DNA of 64,000 bases, from positions 1,172,001 to 1,236,000 of the forward strand of contig NZ_CP118611.1 in the NCBI RefSeq assembly GCF_028993555.1, in the 5' to 3' direction. Numbering within the stretch: position 1 is the first letter of the stretch; every line of letters begins with the position of its first letter. Shown one piece after another: positions 1-8,627 of this stretch. The notes under the pieces are model-generated. The model was not told the DNA's origin. It worked only from the letters and a program-made list of their open reading frames with translations, and made no database searches. The translations under genes and the position numbers were made by a program. The stretch comes from Ensifer adhaerens (GTDB taxonomy: Bacteria > Pseudomonadota > Alphaproteobacteria > Rhizobiales > Rhizobiaceae).

Positions 1-650
1 ATGTCGACGGCTGTATCGGTGCGCTACTTTCGATCTCGCCTGCGAACGCCTGGCGTGTGAAGGGCATCGAGCGGGCGGATTCCGTCGCGCTCGACCCGCA
101 CAAATGGCTTCATGCCCCGTTCGAGGTCGGTTGCGCGCTCGTGCGGGACCGGGTGAAGCACCGGGACGCGTTCGCCGTTTCGCCTGAATATCTCCAGGGC
201 ATGTCGCGCGGCATCGCCTCCGGCGAGTGGCTCCACGAGTTCGGCCTGCAGACCAGTCGTGGCTTCGCGGCGCTCAAGGTCTGGATGGCGCTGATGGAGC
301 ACGGCGTTGCCAAGTTTGGCCGCCTGATCGACCAGAACATCGCACAGGCGGCCTTCCTTGCGGACCTCGTGCGCTCGCATCCGCCGCTGGAACTCCTCAC
401 GGAGCCTGAAATCAACATCGTCTGCTTCCGCTATGCGCCGGAAGGTCAAAGCGAGGAGCGGCTGAAAGAGATCAATGTCGAGATCATGTTGCGTCTGCAG
501 GAAACCGGTGTGGCAGCACTTTCCGACACAACGATCCGAGGGAGGCATTGCCTGCGTGCGGCGATCTGCAACCACCGTACCCGCTTGGAAGACCTCAACC
601 TGCTCATCTCGGAAGTATTGCGGCTTGGCAGCGAGGTTGCCCCGTCGTGA
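1..650 (+). CDS. PLP-dependent group II decarboxylase, C-terminal part (5' end outside window)
   Basis: The reading frame is open from base 3, before any start codon, so this is the 3' part of a longer gene. It encodes the end of a fold-type I PLP enzyme of the aromatic-L-amino-acid/glutamate decarboxylase group. The decisive motif is DPHKW, whose lysine (bases 102-104) forms the Schiff base with pyridoxal phosphate. The preceding VDGCIGA stretch fits the PLP-binding segment and the following ~180 residues fit the small domain. Family members are about 470-500 residues, so more than half is missing. Substrate cannot be told from this fragment. Nothing obvious follows until the insertion sequence near 1081. 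Confidence 0.85.
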   Translation, partial: VDGCIGALLSISPANAWRVKGIERADSVALDPHKWLHAPFEVGCALVRDRVKHRDAFAVSPEYLQGMSRGIASGEWLHEFGLQTSRGFAALKVWMALMEHGVAKFGRLIDQNIAQAAFLADLVRSHPPLELLTEPEINIVCFRYAPEGQSEERLKEINVEIMLRLQETGVAALSDTTIRGRHCLRAAICNHRTRLEDLNLLISEVLRLGSEVAPS

Positions 651-1080
651 TCCGCTTCGCCCATCGTCGCCAAAGCGCAGAGGTCCGAGTGTGCAATTTC
701 AGCTTCACGCCGCTGCGCGATCGAACTCGGGTGTCTGCAATGGGCTGATGACGGAGGTGAAGCCTGACACGAGAGCCGTCGCCGCTATCAGCACCAAAGG
801 CTTCTCCGTGTTTTCCTTCTGTTTCCCATCCCTGGTTCAAGCAGACCGATTTCACAGGAATAGTCGATCCCGGTTCTGGGCAATCGGCAGTTACGGTTGA
901 GCCTATAGACGCACCGGCCTTTGACTGGTTGATCTCGATGAAAACATCAATCTCAACGCCTGCAGCACCGCTGACAGAGTGCCGTCGGCAATGGGGCCTC
1001 GGTTCGATGCGGTCGGCATCGATCTATGTATTCCGGCAAGTAAATAAGTTCCATAATCTATCTTATGTGATCTTTGTGTG
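651..1080. other. Gene-free stretch between decarboxylase and IS element
   Basis: No reading frame here has both a plausible start site and a recognisable product. The last ~60 bases before the IS are AT-rich. I see no terminator hairpin directly after the decarboxylase stop. Confidence 0.5.
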
Positions 1081-2685
1081 TAGTGGCATTTTAGAAATGC
1101 GACACATAGGCCAGTTAGAGATGCGACAGTCGTCGCCTCTTGGGATGCTGGTCGAAGGTCAGCGTTGGGGAGCAAGATCGCGACTTGCATCATGGCCAAG
1201 GCCATCTGTGTTCGGAGTCGTCATGTCTTGTTTGATCGTCATGTCGCAGAAAGAATTGCATCGCCTTGAACTCATTCAGCGGATTCGCGGTGGCAGCCTG
1301 AGTGTCGTCGAGGCGGCCGAGTTGCTTCGTCTTAGCCGCAGTCAGGTCCACCGGCTGTTGCGGGCCTATGACCTGGCCGGCGGCGACGGACTGGTCTCGA
1401 AGAAGCGCGGCCGTCCGAGCAACCGGCGCCACAGCGAGGATTTCCGCAACCTGGTGCTCGACCTGGTGCGTGAGCATTACGTGGATTTCGGTCCGACCTT
1501 GGCGGCCGAGAAGCTGATCGAACGCCATCGGGTTTCCGTCAGCAAGGAGACGCTGCGTCAGTGGATGATGGAAGCCGGACTTTGGCTATCACGCCGGGAG
1601 CGTAAGAAACGGGTCTTCCAGCCGCGCCGGCGGCGCGATTGTTTGGGCGAACTGGTTCAGATCGACGGCTCGCTTCATTGGTGGTTCGAGGGCCGTGGCC
1701 GCAAATGCGCCCTGCTCGTCTATATCGACGATGCGACCGGCAAGCTTCTGCACTTACGCTTTGCGGCTTCAGAGAACACCTTTGACTATCTGCACGCGAC
1801 GAAGGCCTATTTGCAGCAATGGGGCAAGCCGATTGCGTTCTACAGCGACAAGCACGGCGTTTTTCGCAGCACGCATGCGTCGGAGAAGGACCGCACGAGC
1901 GGTCTGACGCAATTCGGTCGGGCGCTTTATGAGCTCAACATCGACATCATCTGCGCCAACACTCCTCAGGCGAAAGGCCGTGTGGAGCGCGCCAACCAGA
2001 CGCTGCAGGATCGGCTGGTGAAGGAATTGCGGCTGCGCGGCATCGACACGATCGCGGCGGCCAATGCCTATGCGCCGGAGTTCATGGCCGACTTCAATCG
2101 CCGCTTTGGCAAGGCGCCGCGCAATCCGAAGGACATGCATCGGCCGGTTGCCGCGCATGAGAACCTCGATGGTGCGATGTGCCGCAAGGAGGTTCGGAAG
2201 CTGTCGAATTCGTTGACGCTGCGCTATGACAAGGTGATGTTCATTCTCGATCCGACAGATCGCGCAGCGGCGCTGGCTGGCAAGAAGGTTGTGGTTTGCG
2301 ACTATCCCGACGGACGCCTGGAGATCACAGACGGGCAAGCCACCCTGCCCTACAGGACGTTCGACACGTTACGGTCCGTGCATCGCCCTGATGTGGTCGA
2401 GAACAAACGGCTGGATGACATGCTTTCGATCGTCGCTGAGCTGCAGGCCGGCCGAGAGCAACAACGCAGCAAAGCCGGTCCGCGTCGGACTGGGCAAACG
2501 GATCATATGTTCGGCATTCGCGATGGCAGCCAAGGCAATGGCTATCAGAAGCGTGGCACCAAGCCAGGACGGAAGACCGATTTTACCCAGGATCCTGTGG
2601 TTATCGCAAAGCGGCGGCAAGCCCTTGCGCAGCTGAAAGCGGCGGAGTGATCGGGGTGTCAAAGCTAAAGTTTATTTTGCCACTA
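1081..2685 (+). mobile_element. ISNCY-type insertion sequence, about 1.6 kb, apparently intact
   Basis: The element is bounded by short imperfect inverted ends: TAGTGGCA at 1081-1088 and its reverse complement at 2678-2685. A single transposase gene fills it. Just inside the left end a 14-base sequence, TTAGAaATGCGACA, occurs twice as a direct repeat (1091-1104 and 1115-1128) with one mismatch, which looks like paired transposase-binding sites. A related sequence lies inside the right end on the opposite strand (about 2656-2670). No target-site duplication is evident in the flanks, so the exact ends are tentative. Confidence 0.65.
1241..2650 (+). CDS. ISNCY/IS481-like DDE transposase
   Basis: About 469 residues. 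An N-terminal helix-turn-helix (residues ~10-60, with SVVEAAELLRLSRSQVHRLL) is followed by an rve-type integrase core. The catalytic acidic residues are visible in LVQIDGSLHWWFEG (D), YSDKHGVF (D) and AKGRVERANQTL (E). This layout is typical of the rhizobial ISNCY transposases that have an IS481-like core and a long C-terminal tail. The frame is open from 929, but the upstream part precedes the IS end; ATG 1241 starts at the conserved SQKELHRLELI segment, with ATG 1223 as the alternative. No internal stop or frameshift is seen, so the enzyme may be active. Confidence 0.85.
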   Translation: MSQKELHRLELIQRIRGGSLSVVEAAELLRLSRSQVHRLLRAYDLAGGDGLVSKKRGRPSNRRHSEDFRNLVLDLVREHYVDFGPTLAAEKLIERHRVSVSKETLRQWMMEAGLWLSRRERKKRVFQPRRRRDCLGELVQIDGSLHWWFEGRGRKCALLVYIDDATGKLLHLRFAASENTFDYLHATKAYLQQWGKPIAFYSDKHGVFRSTHASEKDRTSGLTQFGRALYELNIDIICANTPQAKGRVERANQTLQDRLVKELRLRGIDTIAAANAYAPEFMADFNRRFGKAPRNPKDMHRPVAAHENLDGAMCRKEVRKLSNSLTLRYDKVMFILDPTDRAAALAGKKVVVCDYPDGRLEITDGQATLPYRTFDTLRSVHRPDVVENKRLDDMLSIVAELQAGREQQRSKAGPRRTGQTDHMFGIRDGSQGNGYQKRGTKPGRKTDFTQDPVVIAKRRQALAQLKAAE

Positions 2686-2887
2686 GAGCCATCCGCCGCC
2701 GCCCGGGCTGCGCAACCCTGACCAGCTCCACCCGGACGGCGGCTTGCGTCTGCGTATTATGCAAATATGTTCACTTGAAACCGCAGTAATAAACGATAGG
2801 ATCATGTCGCGTTTCTAATTTGATTACTTTGTCTCAGCTTTAAATAGCTGTGACATTGTGCTTTGGCTGGGCGGCTTCCATTTTCAA

Positions 2888-3798
2888 ATGCAACAGAGAC
2901 AAATCGGCCATCGCCAGGCGGCGCGGACGCTTCGCCGAGACCGCTCGACCATCTGCCGCGAGCTGCGGCGGAATTTCTGGCATGACCGTGAGGTTCCCCC
3001 TGCGGAAGGTTACTGACACGTGACGGCGCACCAGATGACTGAGGATCGGCGTCGACGCTCCCGCAAGCTTTTGCACGACCCGCTCCTTTGTGCCACGGGT
3101 ATCGATCGTCTGAAGGATGGCTGGTCACCGGAACGGATCTCAGGACGCCTGAGGCTTATCCGCGCGTCCTCGGCGCGACTGAGCCATGAGACGATCTATC
3201 AGTACGTTTATTCTCCGGAAGGTCAGGACCAACAGTTGGGGCGTCACTTGCCGGAACGACGGCGCAAGCGACGTCCCCGATATGCTCGAAAGCCGAGAAG
3301 CCTAGTCTTTCCAAGCGAATGCGCCATCGGCCAGACAACGTCAACTCCCGCAGCGACTTCGGCCACTGGGAGGCAGATCTGATGATCTTCCGGAAGGAGC
3401 ATGGATCGGCCAACGTCACCACCGTCGTGGAGCGCAAGAGCCGCTATACGGTTCTGTTCCGTAACAACGACAGGCGTTCGAAGCCGATTATGGGGCAGCT
3501 GATACGTCATCTAGGCGCCCTACCCGCACACGCCCGGCAAAGCCTGACGTTTGATCGAGGCCTGGAGTTCGTCTCGTGGCGCGAACTGGAAAAAGGCATG
3601 GGAACATCGGTCTGGTTCTGCGACCCACAAGCGCCCTGGCAAAAAGGCACGGTTGAGAACACCAACAAGCGTGTACGGCGCTACCTGCCGCCAGAGACCA
3701 GCGTCCTAGATGTGCCCACTCGGGAGATCCGTGCATTGTGCGAGCGCCTCAACACCACCCCGCGCGAGTGCCTGGGGTTCCAGACGCCGAAGGAGATC
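2888..3798 (+). pseudogene. Decayed IS30-family transposase
   Basis: Three pieces reconstruct an IS30 transposase. The first (from ATG 2888) holds the HTH end, RRDRSTICRELRRN, and stops at TGA 3014. The second continues in the same frame from about 3020 with the SHETIYQYVYS region. Near 3310 a one-base frameshift moves the rest into another frame, with HWEADLM (D), TFDRGLEFVSW (D) and QKGTVENTNKR (E). The first ~25 N-terminal codons are not recognisable, and the C-terminus ends abruptly after GFQTPKE near 3798. Nonsense mutation, frameshift and truncation together make it non-functional. Left boundary and terminal repeats could not be fixed. Confidence 0.85.
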
Positions 3799-5091
3799 GC
3801 GATGCTGACATTAGCGTCATGTATTTTCTGCACGGCATCCGAAGCAATTGAGTCTTGCGCTCGTCATGTTCTATTGCACGGTCGTGCAAGATGCAGACGT
3901 CGTCGAGACACCCCGACCGTAGCACCAAACTGCTGCGGACTTTCCGGAGGCAGTTCGGAAGAATTCAACGACACGGCTACGCACCACGGTCAAACCGTAG
4001 CCCGCAGCCCTTCTGAGCCGCGCGCGACGTGTAGGCTGTTGGCGCGGGAGGTTTTGCATGTGGCTACCGGCCGAGCGTATGTCGGCCAATTCGCTAACCC
4101 CATTTACGCATTTGTCTAATCCTTGACGGCTGCGTGCACTGTGACACGCTATGACTTCTCGGTTGTAATGCGTAGGGGGCATCCAGTGAAATTCTCAAAG
4201 GCCAAGAAGAAACATCCCGGAAAGATGCATAAGACAGTCGGTGCGATCGGTCGTTACGACGATGGCTTCGTCGGCGGCGGCCGCGCCAACCCCGGTTTCT
4301 CCTATCGGGGAAGATGGCTCAACGAAGGATGCCCCGGCACCTTCGAGACATGGCTTGTCAACAAGGGCGTGATGCCCAAGGTTTAACAACGACGCCCGGA
4401 CGGTGTTTCCATGGACTGCGCCGTCCGGCGTGCCGAACTGTCTTGCGCCTCGGTCGCGCGCTCAACGCTCCGTCACGGAAGCCTGGCGATCCGGCGGCAG
4501 CTTCGTTGCGGCGCGCCGTTCGTCGGTGGGACGTCATGCTGCTCAAGCGCTATGTTGAATAATGTTTGCGTCGGGCCTTCAGCCTTTCCAACGCCCCTGC
4601 GACCAAGGCAGGAATTCGCGGCGGATCGTCCAGGCGTGCGGCTTCGAGCAGGCCGTCGGAGTAAGCGGCAGCGTCCAGGGCCATAACGGGTGGTGCGCGC
4701 TGCGAAGTGAGTGATGTCTGCCTCACTTTCTGGCAGAGGATTGCATCTTCGACGTACCTTGTCATGGAAGCGGAGGAGATATGGACCAGCGACAGCCGCG
4801 GGATACTTGACGCGTCAGGGCACGCCGTCACCGCCCTTCAGTCATCCGGCGGAGCGGGTTCGCGCGTCCAACTGTGACAATCGGGGGCTCCCGTCGCTGG
4901 CGACTCAAGATCGACACACGTTGTGGAGGCTTCTGCCGAGCGGACCGTGCAACTTTTGCGCATCGTGCATCGTCAGGCAAAACGAAAAGTTTTGCATCCC
5001 TAATATACCCAATGCTATGGTCGATTGGTTTGACCCTCTCGCTCGGCAGAGCCCGTTGCCGGCAGGGGAGGCATAGTCCGGGGGCCCGAGC
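3799..5091. other. Gene-poor region downstream of IS30 remnant
   Basis: About 1.3 kb with no recognisable gene. The IS30 frame runs on to 4119 into sequence without family resemblance. A 103-codon frame on the minus strand (3871-4182) and a 93-codon one (4550-4831, minus) have no ribosome-binding site and no recognised product. The only candidate I would keep is the small frame at 4186-4386, listed separately. The last ~100 bases before 5092 hold the leader of the SulP gene. The stretch looks like scrambled DNA left by insertion and deletion. Confidence 0.5.
4186..4386 (+). CDS. Small basic hypothetical protein
   Basis: A GTG start with a purine-rich AGGGGG a few bases upstream opens a 66-codon frame; an in-frame ATG lies at 4171. 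The product is lysine-rich at the N-terminus (FSKAKKKHPGK) and has FSYRGRWLNEGCPG near the end. The GRWLNE stretch faintly recalls the SymE toxin family pattern of a GrWLeeAGF motif followed by a short strand, but the resemblance is weak and the glycine/phenylalanine pattern is not conserved. It could equally be a chance frame. No partner gene is visible. Confidence 0.3.
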   Translation: MKFSKAKKKHPGKMHKTVGAIGRYDDGFVGGGRANPGFSYRGRWLNEGCPGTFETWLVNKGVMPKV

Positions 5092-6888
5092 ATGCCATTC
5101 AATCTGCCTCGCTTGCCGTTGCTCGCGAACCTCGATGGTTATCGCGTCGGCTGGCTGCGCAGCGATATCTCCGCCGGACTTGCGATCGCCGCCGTCGGGC
5201 TGCCAAGCGCCATCGCCTACCCCGCTATAGCCGGACTGCCCGCTGAAACGGGCCTCTATGCCAGCATAACGCCGCTCATCGCCTATGCGCTCTTCGGCCC
5301 ATCGCGCCAGCTCATCGTTGGACCGGACGCTGCGACGATGACCGTGTTGGCAGCGGTTTTGACAACCGTATTCGCTACATCTGGCGCGACAGTCGACCGG
5401 GTGACGGCGGCCGCCCTACTCGCGCTGATCGTCGGCATCCTTTGTCTGCTTGCACGCCTTGTGCGGCTCGGGGTGCTGGCTACCTTTCTGTCCCGCCCGA
5501 TCCTGACCGGCTTCTTCGCCGGCATCTCGCTGTCGATCCTGGTTGGGCAGATCAAGCGCGTTACCGGCGTCAATATCGAGTCCGAGGGACTGGTATCCCC
5601 TGTTCTTGAACTCCTGCGGCAAGCCGGTTCGATCCATTGGCCGACCCTGGCCTTCGCCTTGGCCTGCTTTGCCCTCTTGCAAGCGGCGCGCATCTATCGC
5701 TCGCCCATACCGGGGCCTGTAATCGTCGTTTTCGTGGCGGTCTTGCTTTCCTTTCTCTTTGACTTCGAAGGCCAAGGAATGGCGGTCGTCGGCGATATAC
5801 CGCAAGGGCTGCCGTCGCTCATCCTGCCGCGCATCGGGAACCTGCCGATCGATGCCTTGCTGACGGGCGGAGCCGCCATCTTCCTTGTCAGTTTCGGCGC
5901 CGGCGTCATCACCGCGCGTAGTTTCGCAACGCTCGGCGGTTATCGGGTCGATCCGAATCAAGAACTGACGGGATTCGGTGCGGCAAACTTCGCCGCCGGC
6001 CTGTTCGGGACATTTCCGGTCACGGCTTCGGATTCCCGCACCGCCGTCAACTTTGCTGTCGGTGGCCGTTCGCAAATCGCAAGCCTGGTCGCGGCCGCCA
6101 CCCTCATGGCGGTGCTCGTGTTTCTCGGCGGCGTACTGCGTGTCCTGCCAATTGCAGCGCTGGGTGCAATTCTCGCGGCAACGGCAATCAGCTTGATCGA
6201 CATCGGGGGGCTCAGGCGGATCTGGCGCGTCAACCGGATCGAGTTCGTTTTTGCCCTGATTGCACTGTGGGGACCGATCGGCCTCGGCGTTTTGAACGGC
6301 GTGGTCATCGCCATTGCCGCAACGCTGATCTATCTGCTGCTGCAGACCATGTATCCGCACGACGCCCTGCTCGGCAGGATTCCTGGCCGGGACGGCTTCT
6401 ACAAGCTGCACCGCGCACCGGACGCCCGTCCGGTGCCGGGCTTCGGCGCCTGCATGATCCAGGACAGCCTGCTTTTCTACAATGCGGACTATGTGCGGGA
6501 GCGGCTGACGGCCATTGCCGATGAACTGCCGCGGCCGGCCCATTGGCTGGTGATTGATGCCAGCGCGATCCCCCAGATCGACAGCACCGCCGCCGAGATG
6601 CTCGGGGATCTGGCCGACGAACTGAAGGCCAGCGACATCGCGCTCGGTCTGGCCGAACTGCACACGGATGCCCGCGCCCTGCTCGACCGGGCCGGCATCC
6701 TCGAAAGAATTGGGCCGACCATGATCTTCGAGGGCATGGAGGACGCGCTCGACGCCTACGAGGCCCGGTACGGCGAAGGCAAGGCGGCAGACGGCGAAAT
6801 CGCTGCGAACTCCAACGCCGTGAAGACAGCACGCAGTATCGAAACGGGAGGGAACGATGGGAAAGCACGAAGGCAAGAAAAAGAATAA
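5092..6888 (+). CDS. SulP-family anion transporter with C-terminal STAS domain
   Basis: 598 residues, a normal length for bacterial SulP proteins. The N-terminal ~400 residues are a multi-spanning membrane domain with the typical opening DISAGLAIAAVGLPSAIAYPAIAGLP. The STAS regulatory domain occupies about residues 450-570 (LVIDASAIPQIDSTAAEML). SulP proteins move sulfate, bicarbonate or dicarboxylates, usually with Na+ or H+; the substrate cannot be read from sequence. The last ~30 bases overlap the start of the PPK2 gene, so the two are probably cotranslated. Confidence 0.9.
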   Translation: MPFNLPRLPLLANLDGYRVGWLRSDISAGLAIAAVGLPSAIAYPAIAGLPAETGLYASITPLIAYALFGPSRQLIVGPDAATMTVLAAVLTTVFATSGATVDRVTAAALLALIVGILCLLARLVRLGVLATFLSRPILTGFFAGISLSILVGQIKRVTGVNIESEGLVSPVLELLRQAGSIHWPTLAFALACFALLQAARIYRSPIPGPVIVVFVAVLLSFLFDFEGQGMAVVGDIPQGLPSLILPRIGNLPIDALLTGGAAIFLVSFGAGVITARSFATLGGYRVDPNQELTGFGAANFAAGLFGTFPVTASDSRTAVNFAVGGRSQIASLVAAATLMAVLVFLGGVLRVLPIAALGAILAATAISLIDIGGLRRIWRVNRIEFVFALIALWGPIGLGVLNGVVIAIAATLIYLLLQTMYPHDALLGRIPGRDGFYKLHRAPDARPVPGFGACMIQDSLLFYNADYVRERLTAIADELPRPAHWLVIDASAIPQIDSTAAEMLGDLADELKASDIALGLAELHTDARALLDRAGILERIGPTMIFEGMEDALDAYEARYGEGKAADGEIAANSNAVKTARSIETGGNDGKARRQEKE

Positions 6889-7708
6889 GGACAAGAACGG
6901 CGCCGACAAGGTTGCCGAAGCAGCAGCACCAGAGGAACGGTCATCCGCGGACTACGACGGGGAGCTCGCCCGATTGCAGGAGGAGATCGCACACCTGCAG
7001 GCCTGGGTGAAGAAGAGCGGCGCCCGCATCGTCATCGTCTTCGAAGGACGCGATGCCGCAGGCAAGGGTGGCGTGATCAGGCGGCTCACCGAGCGCGTCA
7101 GCCCTCGCGTCTTCCGGGTTACGGCCCTGCCCGCACCCACGGAGCGGGAAAAGTCGCAGATATACATGCAGCGCTACATTCAACATTTGCCGGCAGCCGG
7201 CGAGGTCGTGATCTTCGACCGGTCCTGGTACAACCGCCCGGGCGTGGAACGCGTCATGGGTTTCTGCACGGATGACAGCGCCAGGCGTTTCCTTGAACTC
7301 GCGCCGCGCTTCGAAGCGGCAATGGTTGAAAGCGGCATCGTCCTGCTGAAATACTTCCTCGACGTCAGCGAAAAGGAACAGGAGCGCCGGTTCCGCCAAC
7401 GCATCGCAGACCCGTTGCGCCAGTGGAAACTCAGCCCCATGGACGTCGAATCCTATCAGCGCTGGTGGGACTATACCCGGGCCTATAACGAAATGATCCG
7501 CATGACGGACACGGAATATGCCCCCTGGTGGATCGTGCCGTCAGACGACAAGAAGCGGGCGCGGATCAATTGCATCTCGCACATTCTCGCCTCGATCCCC
7601 TACGAGCGCGTGAAGTTCTCCGAACCGGACCTCGGCAAGCGCCAGAAGCGACCTGATGGCTTCGTAGCGGACGATCACGTTCGCAGAAACGTGCCTGACG
7701 TTTTCTAG
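6857..7708 (+). CDS. ppk2: Polyphosphate kinase 2 (PPK2)
   Basis: 283 residues. PPK2 enzymes transfer phosphate between polyphosphate and nucleotides, often making GTP or ATP from GDP or ADP. The Walker A motif GRDAAGKGG lies at ~64-72, the lid region follows (TERVSPR), and the Walker B motif is in VVIFDRSWYNR. A charged Lys-rich N-terminal tail (~30 residues) precedes the domain. The ATG follows GGGAGGG and overlaps the SulP gene by 32 bases. Pairing with an anion transporter suggests coupling of ion import to polyphosphate or nucleotide status; that link is inference. Confidence 0.92.
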   Translation: MGKHEGKKKNKDKNGADKVAEAAAPEERSSADYDGELARLQEEIAHLQAWVKKSGARIVIVFEGRDAAGKGGVIRRLTERVSPRVFRVTALPAPTEREKSQIYMQRYIQHLPAAGEVVIFDRSWYNRPGVERVMGFCTDDSARRFLELAPRFEAAMVESGIVLLKYFLDVSEKEQERRFRQRIADPLRQWKLSPMDVESYQRWWDYTRAYNEMIRMTDTEYAPWWIVPSDDKKRARINCISHILASIPYERVKFSEPDLGKRQKRPDGFVADDHVRRNVPDVF

Positions 7709-7712
7709 AATG

Positions 7713-7742
7713 GTAGGCCCGCGCCTTCCGGCGCCGGCCTAC
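7713..7742. terminator. GC-rich hairpin after PPK2
   Basis: Five bases after the PPK2 stop, GTAGGCC-c-GCGCC-ttcc-GGCGC-c-GGCCTAC forms a 12-pair stem with one C-C mismatch and a four-base loop. There is no T-run after it on either strand, so it is either a weak bidirectional terminator between the convergent PPK2 and downstream hypothetical genes or an RNA-stabilising hairpin. Confidence 0.5.
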
Positions 7743-7813
7743 AGCATCGATTGAGCGCTCCCTGATAGCGCTTCCGGTGCCGGCGCGCCATCCAACACCT
7801 GGCTTGATCGCGT

Positions 7814-8284
7814 TCAGGCCTTGTCCGGAGCCCAGTTCAGGAAGAACCCGACATCGCCGGGCACACCACCCGGAAAATTGATGATCATCGCCTTCAGCTT
7901 GTAGCCCTGCGGCTTGCCATAGGTTTGATAGCGATCGAAAAACTCTTTCGCCTTGCCTTGCAGCGTGTTGGGCCAGTCGCGGTCGCCGCTGTTGATGGCG
8001 CGTCCGCTATCCGTGCAAAGCTCGGAGGGGAAGCTATAAACCATCGCCTCAAACTTTCCGGCCTTGACGGCGTTCGTGACAAGGCGGCGTACGATCCCAA
8101 TTTCCTCTTCGGTCACATGTTTCTTGAGAAAATCGGCGGCAAAGTCGGCGTGTTTCTGCTCTTCGATGGCTTTCAGCCGCCGCTCCTTGTCCATTTCCTC
8201 CATCTCGCGCTGCAGCATCTGCATTCTCAAGTCCTGGGCGCTCAAGGGGTTTGCGGTTGGGTCTAGATCTTTTTTCTCAGGCAT
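7814..8284 (-). CDS. Conserved hypothetical protein
   Basis: 156 residues from ATG 8284. I do not recognise the family. Residues ~15-55 are highly charged and probably helical (MQREMEEMDKERRLKAIEEQKHA), likely a coiled coil. The C-terminal half has a compact, globular-looking pattern with FPSELCTDSGRAINSGD and a tyrosine/glycine-rich segment. No signal peptide or membrane span. The frame extends upstream to 8377 but that part is arginine-rich and atypical. It is convergent with PPK2 and lies downstream of the patatin gene on the same strand, with a 340-base gap. Confidence 0.65.
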   Translation of the reverse strand: MPEKKDLDPTANPLSAQDLRMQMLQREMEEMDKERRLKAIEEQKHADFAADFLKKHVTEEEIGIVRRLVTNAVKAGKFEAMVYSFPSELCTDSGRAINSGDRDWPNTLQGKAKEFFDRYQTYGKPQGYKLKAMIINFPGGVPGDVGFFLNWAPDKA

Positions 8285-8627
8285 CGCGTCGATCCACTTC
8301 AAGCAAATGGGAACACTGTGGCGGGGCACACGCCTGCCGTGCGCTGCATGCCAAAGACGTCCCGCAGGTACATCCAAGGGAACCCGATCGGCATACCAAT
8401 TCGGGGACGAAGCACTTTCGAGTATGAGCCGCTTCTTGTCCGAGGGCTCTCTATTTATTGATCTTTCTCACCACCAAACGGGATAGCCGATGTGGGCTAA
8501 TCCCCCACAAGGCTATCCTAAAATACTACAACCGCAAGAGGACGGTGACAATTCGGAATGAGCGATCAAATTCATCCGGAACTCCAGTTTCACCGCCACG
8601 TTTCCTATCACCGGAGGGTGGGGCCTG
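8285..8627. other. Intergenic region with hairpin
   Basis: No gene seen. A two-part hairpin at 8481-8518 pairs GGATAGCC with GGCTATCC and, inside it, TGTGGG with CCCACA. It lies ~110 bases downstream of the patatin stop on the minus strand. It lacks a T-run, so its role (terminator, processing site or leader of the hypothetical gene) is open. Confidence 0.5.

Noticed and set aside
4186..4386. SymE-type toxin
   Set aside because: Only the GRWLNE stretch is reminiscent; the glycine and strand pattern of SymE is missing, so kept only as a hypothetical.
4550..4831. Minus-strand frame ending in ALERLKARRKHYST
   Set aside because: Helical-looking end is tempting, but there is no start site and no recognised family.
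5416..6909. 497-codon open frame antisense to the SulP gene
   Set aside because: High-GC shadow of a well-supported gene; no ribosome-binding site and low-complexity charged composition.
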